From Rachycentron canadum (taxonomy: Eukaryota; Chordata; Actinopteri; Carangiformes; Rachycentridae), in NCBI GenBank assembly GCA_038496675.1, contig CM076650.1:7648645-7712644 (forward strand): a stretch of 64,000 nt of DNA. The letters are read 5' to 3'. Shown in pieces: positions 50,358-62,033 of this stretch. The number at the start of each line of letters is the position of its first letter. Within the stretch, counting starts at the first letter, position 1. Below the pieces are notes generated by a model that saw nothing but the letters and a program-made list of their open reading frames with translations, was not told where the DNA came from and ran no database searches. The translations under genes were made by a program, and so were the position numbers.

Positions 50358-51404
50358 GTCAGAGTCGTAACATCTCCAATCCTGTGTCGTTCTGTTTCAC
50401 ACTCACGGTTGTCACACTCACTTACTCAAAGGGGTCCTTGTTTCTTTTCATCGCCGGCTGTAACAACATGTCTGCTGCCTGGCTGAGGAAGTTGTTAACG
50501 TACAGACATAGACTGCAGTAAAGATAATAGAGTTCGGGCCACAGAAGGCGTCTGAGCTGAGCTAAACACGTCTTTGTATGAGCTGATGAATTGAGTCTTA
50601 AGAGCTACCGTGTGCAGGAACAGAGGAGGTCTGTGTGGAGGTTGAAGCCAAAGAGTGGCTGCAGCACCAGTGTGGTTAACGCACACTCAAACACAAACAC
50701 ACACTTGAGGATGATGAGGGATGACACAAATCAACCAACTTCTTTAATTATTTAATCCTTTACCAAGCCGTTGATCTGGCACTACAGACTCATTCTGTTC
50801 AACTGAGTCATTAAAATAGACATAAATACATCTAAAATTGATGCCAAAATGTTCCTTTTGAAATCACTTAATGGAGCTGACATCTAAACTCTCCATAAAC
50901 GGTGCATAAGAAGATGAAAAATGTGTGCACATCCAACTCACTACCAATTCAAATGCAATAATCCATGTCAGTAGCTTAAGTAAGACAGTAAGTCACAGCA
51001 ACAACATTTTTTTGCTCACAGCAAAATGGTTCAATTCTGAGCCAAAATCTCTAAAGATCCCAAAACTGAAACAAAACCTTATTTCAAACGGGGAGAGCTC
51101 AGTGAACAAAGGACTTCACCAACAAAATATTATTATTATTTTTTTTTTTTTTTTTTTACTGAAGACAGACAGGATGAAATGAAGTAGTAATCAGACGGGG
51201 TATGAAGGCTTTTAAATCAATCAGCTGTGACTTGTATTGGTATCCGACGCAAAGACAAATCAGGATAGATGATAAACGTGACCAAAAATCGGACATATAG
51301 ATATATTCATTATTCATTCATTATTCATATATATTCACTCTGTAAGTGATGATCTTCGCCACTAGATGTCGCACTTGAAGCATCGCGGACCAAAACAGGC
51401 GCTT

Positions 51405-51660
51405 TTTCGCCACACTTCCGGTTTCCTTTGCGCGGGCTCTGCTTTGAGACATCCGGCTGAAATCCAGCGGTAAAAACACCCAGAAAGGTGTTTGTTTGTT
51501 TGTTTGTTTGGGTTTTTTAAATTTTTTTTTCATGGTGTTTCATTCTGGTGGCCAGTCGCGGCGGAAGGATACATTTCTTTGCGAGCCCCAACGATGGAGG
51601 ACCCCAGGATGTTAAAGGAGTCCAGCTTGGCTCTGAACTGGCATTTCTTCTCCTCAAACT
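51405..51660 (+). CDS. candidate first exon and promoter of an unidentified gene
   Basis: An ACTTCCGG site (51414-51421) of ETS type and CpG-containing sequence precede ATG at 51593 in strong context (aacgATGG). The open frame begins MEDPRMLKES, continues SLALNWHFFSS and runs into a consensus donor T/GTGAGT at about 51660. This looks like the 5' end of a housekeeping gene. No following exon with coding logic was found on this strand before fgfbp1, and I do not recognise the peptide. It may be a gene with distant exons or a relic after rearrangement. Confidence 0.4.
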
Positions 51661-52430
51661 GTGAGTAACTCGATGGCTACATGATGTTACAGGTTTGTTT
51701 TTATTGGTGACGGCCACAGTTGGCACGATAATGTCAACTCGCATGCTAGGATGTGTTTTGGACCAACTTTGCTTTGGCTAGCCGACTCGCTGCTAGCATA
51801 ACGGTAATGATAGCACGGGCTAACGGTTAGATCAGTTTGCAGATATATTATAGTACATTAGATTAGTTTTTGTTGACTCTTGTGTTGTCATTCAGTCGTA
51901 CTTCTTTTTGGTCGTTTATTGGCTGCTTGTACCGGGTTTCATGAGCCTTTAGACTGAGGGAAAAGAGGAGGTATTGCGGCTAATTGGAGGCCGGAAGTGC
52001 GGCCATTTTGGTCCGAGACATTGGTGGCGTCACATCTGCTCTAATAATGCCTGTTTGCAACACAATTTTGATTTAATTTAATTATTTTTAATTCAATTAA
52101 GAACAACTTTGACACAAAAACCTAATTAATATGTCAGTGACTGGTGTTAAGTGACAAAAATGATTCATAAGCCGATATGTATTGTGTTTGGAGAGAGTAG
52201 TCTCATTATGTTTAAATGTCATTGATTTGGATTTAAATGAGCCTTGTAAATAATAATGTTAACGTTTTTTTTTCTCTAAATAAGAACTTAATCTGATGCC
52301 ACGGGGACAGATTTGTGTAAAGGGATACAATTTGCCCCACCTCAGCCAAATGTGATATAAAAGAGGCACGTTATGTTATGTTATGGGTAATGTGCATAAG
52401 TTACTGCTTTGTTGTGCTTGATTGCTGCTC

Positions 52431-52486
52431 ACTCACTCTCTCTCTCTCTCTCTCTCACACTCACTCTCTGTCTCTCGCTCACTCAC

Positions 52487-52530
<44 letters not shown>
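52431..52530 (+). repeat. (CT)n / CACTCT microsatellite
   Basis: About 100 nt of CT dinucleotides with interspersed CACT units. A polypurine-polypyrimidine tract of this kind can adopt triplex (H-DNA) structure. Confidence 0.95.
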
Positions 52531-52533
<3 letters not shown>

Positions 52534-53504
52534 TGTCTTATCTGTCAGTAACCACTAGGTGGTGGTGGTGCTGAGCAGAGGAAACCATCTCTTGTACTGA
52601 AAAACTTCATACTTCTTACTTCGCTCTCACTGGCGGCCTCTCTGTCTCTGTGTGATCTTAATATCAGTGCACACACAGTGCTACTGTTTACCTCCAGTAA
52701 TACTCACTTATACTATTACGGTCAGGTCCAGTAAGTTTACTGGACCTGTGCCTGTATGAACCATATATGGCTCTTTCCTTGTTAAAACAAAGTCTTTGCT
52801 CTTACCTGCACAGGCTGTGTCACTACAGGAGTGAAACATGATGTCAGGGTGGGGTGGATTTACAAACATAACGTTGTAGAATCAGTTGTGTGTTGTAGGT
52901 GATATTCAGGTCAGCTTCATAGCACCAAAACACTGCAATACATTTGCAATATTAAATAGGATTTTATTTGTAAAATTGCATAGTTAAGCATTAATTACTG
53001 CAAACTTCCATTGAAAAAGGTACAAAAAGGATCTGTGATATATTCACTTACATTTGAAATGCATTTCCATTTACAAATAGCAAACCAATAGTTTGTGAAG
53101 TTGTCATATTTTGAGTGGTTATCACGAAACCTTTATAGGCACCAGTGTCATTTTTTTTTTAGTTTGATTTCACAACTTTGACACAATAAGAAGTCACAGA
53201 GATACCTGGGTTTGTGCAAAAGAAGATAATGTGCAAGTGGGGTAAAGTGTGAAAAAAGACAATAATGAATGCATAGAAAGTAGGCAAAAACATTTCAGCA
53301 TTTTTCTTTCTGTATGTATGTACACAAATGTAGTGAATGTGTGCGTTTCTAAACTATATACGCCACATATTGCGGGCAGTACAATGGACACAGAATCTCC
53401 ATGTCTGGGTGTAACTGCTTTCTGGCCATAGCTTCAAAAAATTTCTGTTTAGCTTTTGATTGTCTTCCTCAGCACAGTCGCTCCTCAGTCTGTTGTAATG
53501 GAAT

Positions 53505-53645
53505 TATAACTGTAGCTAATTACTTTCATAACCGATTAATCTTTTGATTATTTTCTGGGGTAATTCATTAATTGTTTGGCCTATAAATGTTTTTGTTTTT
53601 TTTAATCCCATTTACAATTGCTCAGTGTCCAAAGCGAAGTGAAGT
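53505..53645 (+). repeat. fragment of the TTGCAGCCC-ended teleost element
   Basis: Contains 'CATAACCGATTAATCTTTTG' and 'attattttctggggtaattc', the terminal part of the element seen at 16511-16796 and 31652-31920. Confidence 0.55.
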
Positions 53646-54073
53646 CTTGAGTCAACATTTAACTTACTGATTTATTTATTTTTCACCTATCAGTTGTATT
53701 TGTGCATGTAAAGTATGACATAAGTTATTGATGCTGGTATGATTTTTGGTTATGAATATAAAACCAACAGAAACCTCTAAGATGTAGGAATGTGTCCCTC
53801 ATGTGTGGGAGGGAAAGAAGTTGCCAACTTTCCATCCATTGACTGATCCACTAATCATCACAGATCTAGAATTATAGACTAGATGTCAAATCTGAAATTT
53901 TTCCCTTGTGTTGGTGATAAATTCTTTAAAAAGGACACGAAAGAGACCGGATAATCCATCGTCAGCTTTAGTTTTTAGTCTCTTTGATCTTCATTTGAGC
54001 TCGAGAGGGCGGGACATGTCAGGTCAGGACAGAATAAACAGAAACCACTGCCAAAGATTTCTTCTCAATGGAT

Positions 54074-54123
54074 GCGTGTGTGTGTCTGTGTGTGTGTGTG
54101 TGTGTCTGTGTGTGTGTGTGTGT
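54074..54123 (+). repeat. (TG)n microsatellite upstream of fgfbp1
   Basis: TG repeats with two TC interruptions, about 350 nt before the fgfbp1 coding exon. Confidence 0.95.
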
Positions 54124-54475
54124 TGGGGCGGGAATGATGGGCGTGCCGCAGCATCTATGTATGAAAGCCATGTGCGGGACCACAGAGTCACCAAAAGCAG
54201 CTTTACGCACAGCTACACTTGTTATTTTCGGTGAGTTATACTCAGTGTGTTGGACTTTCTTGCATGTAGTGTTTGTGTAGTCGGCGTACTGTAGTGTGGC
54301 TTCCTGACATGTTGTAGGAGTTTTATTTACATCTTCTTGCGTCAAAGAGTTTCCAGGTCTGAGTAAAAACTTTGCTGGAAAATCCTATAAGAAGAAGAAA
54401 TGATATTGTTTTATTAGGTCTTTATTTCAAACAGTTGTGTACGTCCTGTGTCCTTTCAGTGAATAATTTGTCAAC

Positions 54476-55147
54476 ATGTTGCTGCTGAGGACTCTGGCTC
54501 CCTGGCTGCTCCTGGCCTTCCTCGGGCCGCAGGTCTCTCTGTCCTCCGCTGCGCACAACAAGACCCGCGGTGCGGACAAGACCGTGATCCCGGCGGCCGG
54601 CAGAGCGCTGAGGAGCGGGACCAAGGGCGTCGTGAGCGGACGCGGGAAGTTCTCCATCAAGGACCAGATGCAGTGCACGTGGGGGGCGAGAGACGTCAGG
54701 GACGCGGTGGCGCTGACGGTCAAGTGTGAGAACCCGAAGGCGCGCGTCGAAGGCGGGGTCACCGATTTGAAGTGCGAGTACACGGCCAAACCTCAGGGCT
54801 GCGCGGGATACGGGTCCGACCCCAAGGGCTTCTGGAAACAGGTCGGCCGCGCGCTCAAGAGGCTGCAAGGCAAAGTGTGCAAGGAAGATCGCGCGCTGGT
54901 GAAGGCTGCCATGTGTAAGCGCGCACCCCGCGACGCGCACTTCAAGCTGGACCTCTCCAGCTCCGTGGTCTCGGCTCAGTCCGGAGAACCGGAGACCCCC
55001 CGCCCACCGCCCCGCTCCACCTCCGCCGGACCGACAGCCTGCACGAGGCGCGCGGCCCAGCGGGAAACGGCCGAAGAGTACTGCAGCAGCTCGTGGGCCA
55101 GTGTGTGCGCTTTCTTTTTCTCCATGCTGCAGGGTGACGACTGTTAG
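54476..55147 (+). CDS. fgfbp1: fibroblast growth factor-binding protein 1, single coding exon
   Basis: Secreted heparin-binding chaperone that releases FGFs from the extracellular matrix. 223 aa (human 234). Signal peptide MLLLRTLAPWLLLAFLG is followed by a basic, variable segment. Family landmarks: RGKFSIKDQMQCTWGA (human RGNKGKFVTKDQANCRWA), VKCENP, LKCEYT, FWKQVGRALKRLQGKVCKED and MCKRAP. After a Pro/Ser linker the tail reads EYCSSSWASVCAFFFSMLQ, ending DDC, as human [23 protein letters not shown]. Ten cysteines as in the family. A 3' splice site (TCCTTTCAG, 54451-54459) lies 16 nt before the ATG, so an upstream non-coding exon is expected. The coding region is far more GC- and CpG-rich than its flanks, which also creates a long antisense reading frame that is not a gene. 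Confidence 0.93.
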   Translation: MLLLRTLAPWLLLAFLGPQVSLSSAAHNKTRGADKTVIPAAGRALRSGTKGVVSGRGKFSIKDQMQCTWGARDVRDAVALTVKCENPKARVEGGVTDLKCEYTAKPQGCAGYGSDPKGFWKQVGRALKRLQGKVCKEDRALVKAAMCKRAPRDAHFKLDLSSSVVSAQSGEPETPRPPPRSTSAGPTACTRRAAQRETAEEYCSSSWASVCAFFFSMLQGDDC

Positions 55148-58100
55148 CTTCAGATCCCACAAAGGGACGTGGACTGGGTGTCAACAAATGTTCAATTTTG
55201 AATCAGCGCTTTTCAGTTTCCACTAGACCAATATGGCAGGTTTTACATTAGTCATGCAGGTGGGCTTATTTATCAGGAGTTTATTTTTACATCCGGTCAT
55301 GCTTATGAACCCGAAGTGAAGATTTTAAATCTATTGAATCTAGCGATTTCTCATCAGTTGTGGGAAATATCCAAGTTCAGTTATTCAGGTGGAAGATGTT
55401 TGAGGTATTTACCAGGTAAACTTATACACATCTCAATTTCAGAGCAGTTTATTTTATTTTTTATTTTTTTATTAAAATGTTTATCCAAAATATGCAGAGA
55501 TTATAAAATATGATGCATTTAAGTACCCAACAGTATCTAAAGCAGACAGAATTACCTCCACACATTAACATTCTGCCCACACATCAATGCAATAATAATA
55601 ATTATGCAGTCATTTAATACAGAATATAAGTACATAATGAGCACCTCCACTTCTACTGCTTCTGTAGTTTTACCCCAAAATATTTTCTTTTAACGTATTT
55701 AGAAATGTTGAGACACAAAATTACAGTACACAAAAGGTACAACACACAAAGAAAACGACACAGTATGAGATTTTATGTAATCTGGACTAATTGATGATTA
55801 ATTTTGAATTGAATCAACTAGTTTCAGTGTGTTTTGTGCTCTTACACCATGTTGCCACTCCTCTCCAAAAAAAAAACTGACATGGTGTCAAAGTTTTAAC
55901 TTTTGGTTTTGAAATAATGTCTGGTTTGTAGACAGGTATGGTTAAGTCATATTTTTGCTTGTGACAGAATATTTTTAGGTGTTTTATTCAAATAAAGTAC
56001 CTGAGTACTTCACCGCACAGAACATAAGATTTAAAGTGAAGTACTTTCTTCTACCTCTGGTCAACTTGATCATTCAGCCACTGTCATAAACACCACTGTA
56101 TTTATACACAACAAATAAATATGTTCTATCTATACAATGTGCTCTGTTGCCTTGAACAAATTAAATATGTGACTTTTAATGGAGAGAGCCAGATGATTAA
56201 AAATGTAAATTTGGATTGTAAATGTTAAAATATACACTGAAAAAATACCAATTTTTTAATGCTTTTTTTTCTTTTTTGAGGCCTAAGAAATGTATTCTCT
56301 AAAAACAAATTGTTTTTGACCAATACAAATCAACTTTCATATCAACAAAGTTTCTTTAAGCGAGTTTCATTTTTCTCTATTTCAGCACAGATCTCAACAT
56401 CGTTTCTCTTCTCAAGACACAAACAATCAAGTTGCAAATATAACTGGACACCTGGACAAGACAGTCCAGGTCCAGAAGTTAGAAAACGTAATTGAGATTC
56501 TGATTTCTTCCTCTTGAGAGCTCACAGTATTGAACATACCTTTTTAAACTGCTTTTGAATCACAATAGAAAAGTTTTAAATCCAAACTGGCTCTGGTTAC
56601 AACAGAGTCTGTGCTAATCAAATTTTCTTTTCTAATCTAATGAAATTAAAGTTTACTGAGTTGTGTCAAAATGGTGACCCTTTTTTTTTTTTTTTTAATA
56701 ATTTTTAAGGGATACGTGTATTCAAAGGTTCATCTGAAGTTATGAATTATTCACCAGTATGAAGATGGGTGATGAAGTGAATAACCCTAAATTGGAGCCT
56801 TTTTAGTACAAAAAATCTTTGGTTCCACAGGCAGCGTTTCGCTGTTATTTCAGTGGAAGAATAATAAAGAAAAGGGACATTTGTACTGAAAATACTAAAT
56901 TGGAAGATATCCACTTGACTTTGATGTTTGGAAAGAAGTAAAGAAAGGCTATTATGGTATGGACCAGAGCGATATTTGTACCTTTGACTATGGTTTTAAG
57001 ATTCACTTGAAAGATGTGATGATCAGACTTTTAGAGTAAATAATAGACCAAATCAGTCATCTCTGATCAGAGATGTCATAAATACTTATTCTGGCACCTT
57101 AAACCATGTGTGAATTACACTACTTTGGCTGACGTGCCCTCAGGTTGAAGTACCACATACATACATTTATTTTTCATGAACAAAAGTGGGGCGATTGTAC
57201 ACATTGGCCAAATAAAGGACTCGTTCCTCAGTTTTCCTGCAGCAGTCTCTCATTACTTTGAATGAGAGCAGACGGCTGCATTAGGAGCCCTCTCCATAGA
57301 GCAAGATTGGACATAAAGATGATCCAGCTGTGTATGTGTGCGTGTGTGTGTGTGTAATCCCTGAACAAGTGCAACCCCAGATGTGGATTTTTATGTTTTC
57401 CTGTCTGCTCTTGACCTTTTTTCACCCTTGACCTGCTGCTCTTTGTCCCCTCAGACACACACTTAAAAAGCAGACTGGAGAGTAATTTCCACCTTTTAAC
57501 GGAAGTCTGCTCTCTTTGATGGCACGAAAGGGATTTTTGTAGACGTATTGTTTTATTGAGTTCTTCTCTCGAGCACAAGGACAGATTCCTTCACCACCAG
57601 CGGGCAGGGAGGAAGTAGTTAGAGGTCAAGGGGTGAAGAAGAAAATGAGGATACCATCCAAAGGTCTGTTCCGTAACCATCTTCCTCACCTCTATGAGTC
57701 ATCATGGGAGTTTTTTTTCTTTTATCTCGGCTCCAGCAGGCTTTGATCAAAAGAGCCACCAGCAAAATACGGGACAATTGGTTTAGGCAGGTAGTTTAAG
57801 AACTGCAGAGCTATAAATCAGATTCTGTCTGAGCTTTTAACCCTCACAACACTTCAAACAGTGGAGTTCATAGATGATATATCTTCTAGCTCAATCAGAA
57901 AATTCACAACTGGCACATGTAACTAAGGAAACCCAACTCGGCGGTGACTTCCTGTCCGTAATACAACCATTTGTTTAACACAAACATCAGCAGGCCTGAT
58001 AAAAGAGCTTTAACACATGAATCGATACTGGATTTGTGGTATAACCAACATGTTTGCTCATGATAGTGGTGTGTGTGTGTGTTTAAAATTAACCTGCTTT

Positions 58101-59400
58101 ATGAGCGTTTTCATTGGAATTTGCTTGCAGACTTTGCCAACTCTGTCCAGTAACCTAACCCTAACTCACACAGGTATGTAAATGTTCTTCGAAGCAAATA
58201 AAGATCAGGCTGTTTGTATACTTAAAGATTATTATTTTATCATTACTTACTCATTTACTCTATAATTACTGTAAGATATAAGTGCTGCTCTCCTGCCTCT
58301 TGTTCCCTAATCTCCCGGTCTTGCCTCCCATACCTCACCTGTGTCTCGTCCCCATGTCAGCTCTCAGTGGATTCATCAGCCATCTTTCCCTAGTCCTTTG
58401 CCAGTTGTGGTACCATTCATATCGTGCATCCCGTTGCCTCGTCCAAACCGTGACAGAAATTCTGATGTTCAAAATTGGCCTCAAGTAAAAATACAGAAAT
58501 ATTTGCAGCAAAATATATCTATGAAATACTCAAAGTAAAAGTGTGATATTTCTACTAGAACTATTGATGCATTCATGTATATTCTCCCCTTATTTCCACT
58601 TAAAGGGAAAAAAACTCCCTTACAGCTCCAAAAAACATTTTCACAGGCTCAATGTGACTCCCCAATGATTAGTAAATTGATTTTGACATGTAAAATTGGT
58701 TTAACGCCCCTTTAATCTCACACAGTTTTTAGTGAGGCCCATAAGTATTCCTGTCAGGACAAATATGATCAAACTGTCAGTAACCGCTGTAATATTTTAA
58801 TGAGGTGAGGAAATCCCTGAAGGAAAGCCCATTATTGTCAATAATCATTAACTCCTCTGAGTCATATTTAGGTATGTGTGCCCTTTTCCTTTTCATATCT
58901 AATATAATAGGTACATGTCTTATCTTGTCTCTGAGGAAAGTATTGGTGCTGCTTCACAAACTAACCTAACACTGGTGGGAGCACCAGCCTTTGACTCCTA
59001 GTATTAAAATAAATTCCTTTTAAAACCCCTTTGAGCTTTGCGAGTAAAAGCATCATTACACAAAGTTTAAGACTTTAATGTAAAAGGAACTAGTCTTTGC
59101 TGGATTTCGGACACAATGGGAGAGAACATTAGCACAATATGAGATGAGGGAGGCTTTGCTGAATTTGCTGCTATTACTGTGACAGAGGCAAGAAAAGGAG
59201 CCAACATTGTAAGACATTGATGTTTGGACATAATGTCACGAGGACACAGTTATAAAGAGCTAGAGACTGAAGGTCAGGTACTTAATGTTTAACGGATATA
59301 TTTTGCTCCACCAGCATTTGATTTGGTCCTGACGTGGTCTCAACCAAAGAGAGTAGGGTCCTCGTTCATTTTATTATGTCTCAAATGTGAGTCAGGGGTC
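55148..59400. other. fgfbp1 3' region and intergenic
   Basis: Mostly AT-rich. An AATAAA at 55991-55996 may end fgfbp1. Poly-T runs occur at 56679-56697. Around 58485-58550 and 55500-55740 are fragments of the 'aagtacTCAAGTA' type fish repeat. No coding exon was recognised. Confidence 0.5.
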
Positions 59401-61690
59401 TTTGGTTCTGACCAGAATCAATTGAGAAATCCAGCAACATGATGACAAAACATCTTTAGTTGTGAAATATGTGTGGACATTATTACATTTGTACAAACAC
59501 AATGAGAGGATGTGTGTGGAGAAATGTGGAGCTGCTTGAGGAACAAATCAAGAGCTGTGAGGACGAAGTGGCAACTCACCGTCACATCACCCGTTGGTTT
59601 GTGAGCTGCTGTTTTGGAGCCTCCAGTTTGAAAATTGGCCGTCGCCATGTTGGTTTTTTGAAACCATATTTGGAGGAGGAGGTGGTGCTGAGGGGGAGTG
59701 AGGGGTGGATCTGACCTGCTCTGTACCCTATCCTGATTGTTAGGATAATGCATACGCTCTATTTTTATCTAAATGGGACCCGGCATGTTCTGCAATGGTC
59801 TTGAGCTTCTGGTCACCCCACATTGGGCACCTTATCTTCTGAGCTGTGTCAGGTACTTGGACCTCAGTAGTATACCTGCCTGCAGGTCTATTTGCTATTT
59901 GGTCTCATTTATTTTTACTTGATTGTTTTCTATCTTGTATTTGGTCTGGGTTTGTCTGTTTCTGGTTAGTGTTACTAATAAATGAATGAAGTAATGTTTG
60001 TTTAAATACACCAGCAGCTGCAGCAGAAAAGTATCAGTATCAGGTTTTGGCAGGTTTGAAACACTTTTCTTGTCGTTGTCAGTTCAGACAAATACAGACA
60101 AAGTTATGCAACATAAAGTTTTGTCATTGGTTTGTAATGGTAGCTGTTACTGGGAAAACAAACCATCAGAGTCAACTGGAGCTTGAACTTCACAGAGCCT
60201 CAGTCAGTGTGATGAAGGAGAGGAGGGGCTGGATGTCAGGAGGGGGGAAAAACCCATCAGAACACGACTCAACGCTCCATTAAGTACTTCAGATCTGAAC
60301 CTGACCTACAAAGCTAACCCAACACATGCCCACCCACAGACTCTCACACCCAAACCACGCAAAGTGGCGAGGGGGAGGAGTTGGAGGTATTGTTCTTCCT
60401 GTGGCTCGAGGTGGCCTGACCCCACACCCTGCCGTTCAGACCTTGTTATTGGCTGCCCGTTTCTGTGGCAACGATTGATGGCAACCGCCTCTGCGAAAAG
60501 AATAACAGGACCTGATGTGATCTCTACTTCAATCTAACACACACACACTCTGAAACACAAGGGACAAAACATGTTCCCTTACTATCATTTTAGCAGCAGC
60601 GACCACTTTGCTTTATTAACGTACTCAGGCCAAAAGGTTTCTCTAACAACCACCTGTACAGGTTTAATGAATCCAAAGAGCATGGCAGTGACAGTAGTAA
60701 CCTTTTTATGAGGCCTCTTCAAAACATGCAGCAGTAGAAGTTTCGTCCATGTGATGTCGGCAGCAGCGAATTGGTGCGTGCACTTTGACTATTTAAAGGC
60801 TCGGCCAAATGAGCAGAACACTGCAAATGAAATCACCGTCATTGCCCTTTGTTGTAGTGGAGATATCTGTAAAACTTGTTGATAATTTTTGTGATTTGGT
60901 TGAATTCACTGTTTTAAGATAGTAATATTTTGTGATGGTATAAACTGGATTCATGGTGGTATGAAGTGATGGTATAAACTCCTGTCTAATGTCTTTCACA
61001 ACTTTAATCTGTGCATTTAAAGCACAGATATTACAAGGCCTGTGACAGTTATTGTAACAAGATATCTGTTCATTTTACATGTATTCCACCATGTGTGATC
61101 AAGTTTTAAAAATTCATTACAAATGTACATATGTAGAAGTAGAAATATACCAAAAGTATCAGGACTGACTATACAGAATGGCTCCTTTCACATTGTTGAA
61201 TTAATTATTATCTGTACTATATTATTAATTATTAAAAGTGATGCACTTCTGTGTTGGTAGCACTTTATATGTTGTAACTGGTTGAGTGGAGGCTAATTCG
61301 TACTGCAAGAGACTGCAAGTTTTATAGTCATGCGCTATTTTCATCATGTAAAATCTGCTGTCATCAATAACTGTAGTGTTGTATAAATTACGATGGATTA
61401 CTCTGACATATGTTGAAGTATAGTTGCACAAAATGGAAATACTCAAGTACAACTGTCTCATAACTGCCTTTAAGATCGGCACTTGACTAAATGAGTTATG
61501 AGCTATTTCTCATCACTGTCTGGTATTGGGTCAATTGATGGGTTCTCTGAAGATACCTTTTGACTCCAACAGCCACAGTTAATCTCTGTTGAAGCTGCTC
61601 TAGCTTCCTCTAGTGGCAATGAGAGGTCATTGCATTTCCAGGGCTGCAGGCAGTGTCAGAAAAAGAAAGGATTGACTCTTGCACAACATC
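59401..61690. other. intergenic between fgfbp1 and anxa5
   Basis: Positions 59570-59720 resemble a dispersed fish repeat containing 'CCGTCGCCATGTTGG'. A promoter-like block lies at 60360-60490, with an inverted CCAAT box and an X-box-like motif. AT-rich repeat fragments follow at 61400-61470. No gene is recognised. Confidence 0.5.
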
Positions 61691-61700
61691 ATATGAAACA

Positions 61701-61706
61701 TTTATT
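61701..61706 (-). terminator. anxa5: candidate polyadenylation signal of anxa5
   Basis: AATAAA on the transcribed strand, about 330 nt past the anxa5 stop codon; the nearest canonical signal. Confidence 0.55.
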
Positions 61707-62033
61707 GTTGCATATTGGTTCTGGTATACAAAGTGCAAACAAAACCTAATGTAGTCAAAGGCTTTGGAATCACAAATGATAGAACATTAGTAATTATGAA
61801 GATATTAGTCGACCAAAAGTTGCAATAAATTGTACATGAACAAAATGTTAGCTACCTTTCAAAGACTACATTTGGAATCATATTTTAAAAGACCTGATGA
61901 GCTGTGTCTCACATACAAAAAAGTTGTGTTGTAATGAACTTTCACTTTGTATTATCTTGATGTCTCTGTGAGCCGATGGCACTTAGAGGTGAGGCACTTC
62001 AGGTGTGGTTCCTGTTGTTGCTTGTTTCCGTGG

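Larger units (their letters stand above)
51661..54459. other. region between the orphan exon and fgfbp1
   Basis: Contains a second ETS-like cluster GGCCGGAAGTGCGGCC (51990-52005), a (CT)n block (52431-52530), an SRF-type CCATATATGG near 52761, a 12-bp palindrome (52723-52748), a repeat copy (53505-53645) and a TG microsatellite (54074-54123). A donor-like GTGAGT near 54231 may end a non-coding first exon of fgfbp1. No protein-coding exon was recognised. Confidence 0.5.

Noticed and set aside
52431..52530. CRISPR-like repetition
   Set aside because: Simple CT microsatellite without unique spacers; a vertebrate genome context.
54422..55162. 246-codon minus-strand open frame
   Set aside because: It is antisense to fgfbp1; the GC-rich coding strand lacks stop complements. 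No signal peptide or family motif.
59469..59714. 81-codon open frame on the plus strand
   Set aside because: Overlaps sequence resembling a dispersed fish repeat, without splice sites or known motif.
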